DNA of 64,000 nucleotides from Bog-756 sp963704585. Its GTDB lineage: Bacteria; Actinomycetota; Acidimicrobiia; Acidimicrobiales; RAAP-2. The position numbers were made by a program, and so were the translations under genes. The stretch is taken from NCBI GenBank assembly GCA_963704585.1, contig OY969919.1, positions 2,976,001 to 3,040,000 on the forward strand. Reading direction: 5' to 3'. The notes beneath the pieces are model-generated. The model was given only the letters and a program-made list of their open reading frames with translations. It did no database searches and was not told the DNA's origin. Below are positions 62,898-64,000 of this stretch, one piece after another (position 1 is the stretch's first letter; every line of letters begins with the position of its first letter).

Positions 62898-63974
62898 TCA
62901 CTCGCCGCATTCGATCCGGCGATCCCTGTCCTCGGTCGCGCCGGCTGTGTCGTCCGCCGTGTCGCCCGCCGTGTCCTCTGACGAGTCGTCCCGGGTCCAG
63001 GCCGACAGGTCACGACCGAGCAATGACTCCAGTCGGCGGATGTCCCCGGCGAGCTCGTCCTGCAGCGTGCGACGCAGCTCCGGTCGCAGTGGCTGGCGGC
63101 GAAGACGCTGGGCATTGAGCTGCTGGACCTGGAGTCCGAGCGCGCGCCGTGTCCCCTGGTTCCGGACCAGGCCGCGGCCGATCGTGCGCAACAGCGGAGG
63201 CGGATTGCGAAGCAGTCGGATCACGAGTCGGCTGCGCGGTGACGTGTGTGCGTTGACGACCGCGAAGGCGGGCACGCTCGCAGCGTCGGGTTCGAGGCCG
63301 AGGAAGGCGAGCGCCGAGCGGTACGTCGCCGATGGATCGGCGGCGAAGTCGTCGTACACGATGACGTGGACCCGTTCACGCCCGAGTGCGTCGAAGAAGC
63401 GCTCGAGCTGATCCGCGTATCGGGCGACGTCCCGATAGAACAGCGACCAGAGCGCCCCCTGGCAGGTCGGAGGGATCCGCTCGCCGCGCCGCCGATCGTC
63501 CTCGGCCTCCAATGCCTCCTCGAAGTCGGCGATGTCCTCGTCCCCGTTGAAGAACGCCTCTCCGTGGAGCGAGTACATCATGTCGATCGGGTTTCGCAGC
63601 ATGGCGATCGCCCGGGCATCGGGCGAGAACTCGGCGATCTCCGACGCGGCCCGTGTGGAGCACAGGTACATGGGCGATGCGTCGATCAGGTAGCGCTCGT
63701 CCGTGGCTCCTGCGAACGAGGCCAGGTACGTCTCGAGGGACCTCCGGGGGAAGTTATTGGAAGGGAGGTCGCTCCCGAAGTAGTAGTACTCCTTCCCCTG
63801 CGGGACGCCGCGATCTTTCGGAGCCGGGGTACCGCTCGCAGGCGCCGGCTGGTGCTCTCCGGCACCGCCGCTGTAGATCTCGGGGTGCGTGCTCAGGTAG
63901 GACCACAGGGCGGTCGTGCCGGACTTCGGGGCGCCCACGATGAACAGGTTCGGCCTGCGCGCGGCGGCGCTCAT
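62898..63974 (-). CDS. Sulfotransferase (PAPS-dependent)
   Basis: Protein of 358 residues. PNLFIVGAPKSGTTALWSYL (residues 8-27) is a canonical 5'-phosphosulfate loop with the catalytic Lys. ARAIAMLRNPIDMMYSLHGE is the 3'-phosphate motif. RYLIDASPMYLCS and VHVIVYDDFAADPSATYRSA are further family features. A basic helical region and a short acidic Asp/Thr-rich tail end the protein. It is the third intact sulfotransferase in the locus. The ATG is 26 bases from the window edge, so its promoter is not visible. Confidence 0.88.
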   Translation of the reverse strand: MSAAARRPNLFIVGAPKSGTTALWSYLSTHPEIYSGGAGEHQPAPASGTPAPKDRGVPQGKEYYYFGSDLPSNNFPRRSLETYLASFAGATDERYLIDASPMYLCSTRAASEIAEFSPDARAIAMLRNPIDMMYSLHGEAFFNGDEDIADFEEALEAEDDRRRGERIPPTCQGALWSLFYRDVARYADQLERFFDALGRERVHVIVYDDFAADPSATYRSALAFLGLEPDAASVPAFAVVNAHTSPRSRLVIRLLRNPPPLLRTIGRGLVRNQGTRRALGLQVQQLNAQRLRRQPLRPELRRTLQDELAGDIRRLESLLGRDLSAWTRDDSSEDTAGDTADDTAGATEDRDRRIECGE

Positions 63975-64000
63975 CGTGCCAGTGGGCTCCGGAGGAGCCG

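Noticed and set aside
1..64000. Mobile elements, prophage, CRISPR arrays, tRNA genes
   Set aside because: No transposase, integrase, terminal inverted repeats, regularly spaced repeats or GTTCGA-type tRNA arms in the intergenic regions were seen.

Overview
The window is chromosomal DNA of a very G+C-rich actinobacterium: wobble positions are almost always G or C, GTG and TTG starts are common, and stop/start overlaps of 1-4 bases are frequent. A PASTA-domain Ser/Thr kinase, GatCAB and an actinobacterial-style leuA attenuator fit Actinomycetota. The class (perhaps Acidimicrobiia) is only a guess. I see no tRNA or rRNA gene, CRISPR array, insertion sequence or prophage.

Bases 1-31,101 are mostly housekeeping and catabolic genes: the 3' end of ileS, an FGGY sugar kinase, leuA behind a leucine-codon attenuator, a partial polyamine (Puu-like) cassette with a glutamine-synthetase-like ligase, a gamma-glutamyl-GABA hydrolase and an aldehyde dehydrogenase, an MFS exporter, an acyl-CoA synthetase-like enzyme and a succinate-semialdehyde dehydrogenase-like enzyme. 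Next come a tRNA-thiolation/ligase run (cysteine desulfurase, mnmA, ligA), a secreted Cys-containing protein behind a roughly 345-nt leader with a tandemly duplicated hairpin element, a PASTA kinase coupled to a small CxxC protein and an orphan D12-type DNA methyltransferase, an SDR/MFS pair, an SCP2 protein, a GT4 glycosyltransferase preceded by a coupled upstream ORF, a carboxylesterase, and gatC-gatA-gatB.

Bases 31,592-63,974 are a surface-polysaccharide locus. It holds nucleotide-sugar enzymes (CapD/PglF-type dehydratase, UDP-HexNAc dehydrogenase, 4-epimerase), a Wzz-like protein with a degenerate tyrosine-kinase domain, a candidate polymerase, a Wzm/Wzt ABC exporter, about ten glycosyltransferases, and decorating enzymes: a sugar formyltransferase, an AsnB-type amidotransferase, a polysaccharide deacetylase, three sulfotransferases and one degenerate sulfotransferase-like protein. 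A LuxR-type regulator with a degenerate GGDEF-like domain heads the formyltransferase/deacetylase operon. The gene content suggests an acidic, probably amidated, formylated and sulfated glycan, but no substrate can be proved from sequence.

The most interesting non-coding signals are the duplicated GNRA-hairpin leader at 18,091-18,225, the leuA attenuator at 4,262-4,398, a recurrent -10-like hexamer 6-8 bases before start codons (leaderless transcription), and a 27-bp tandem repeat in front of the deacetylase gene. One glycosyltransferase frame (from 46,578) has lost its expected stop and reads about 1.2 kb antisense through its convergent neighbour.
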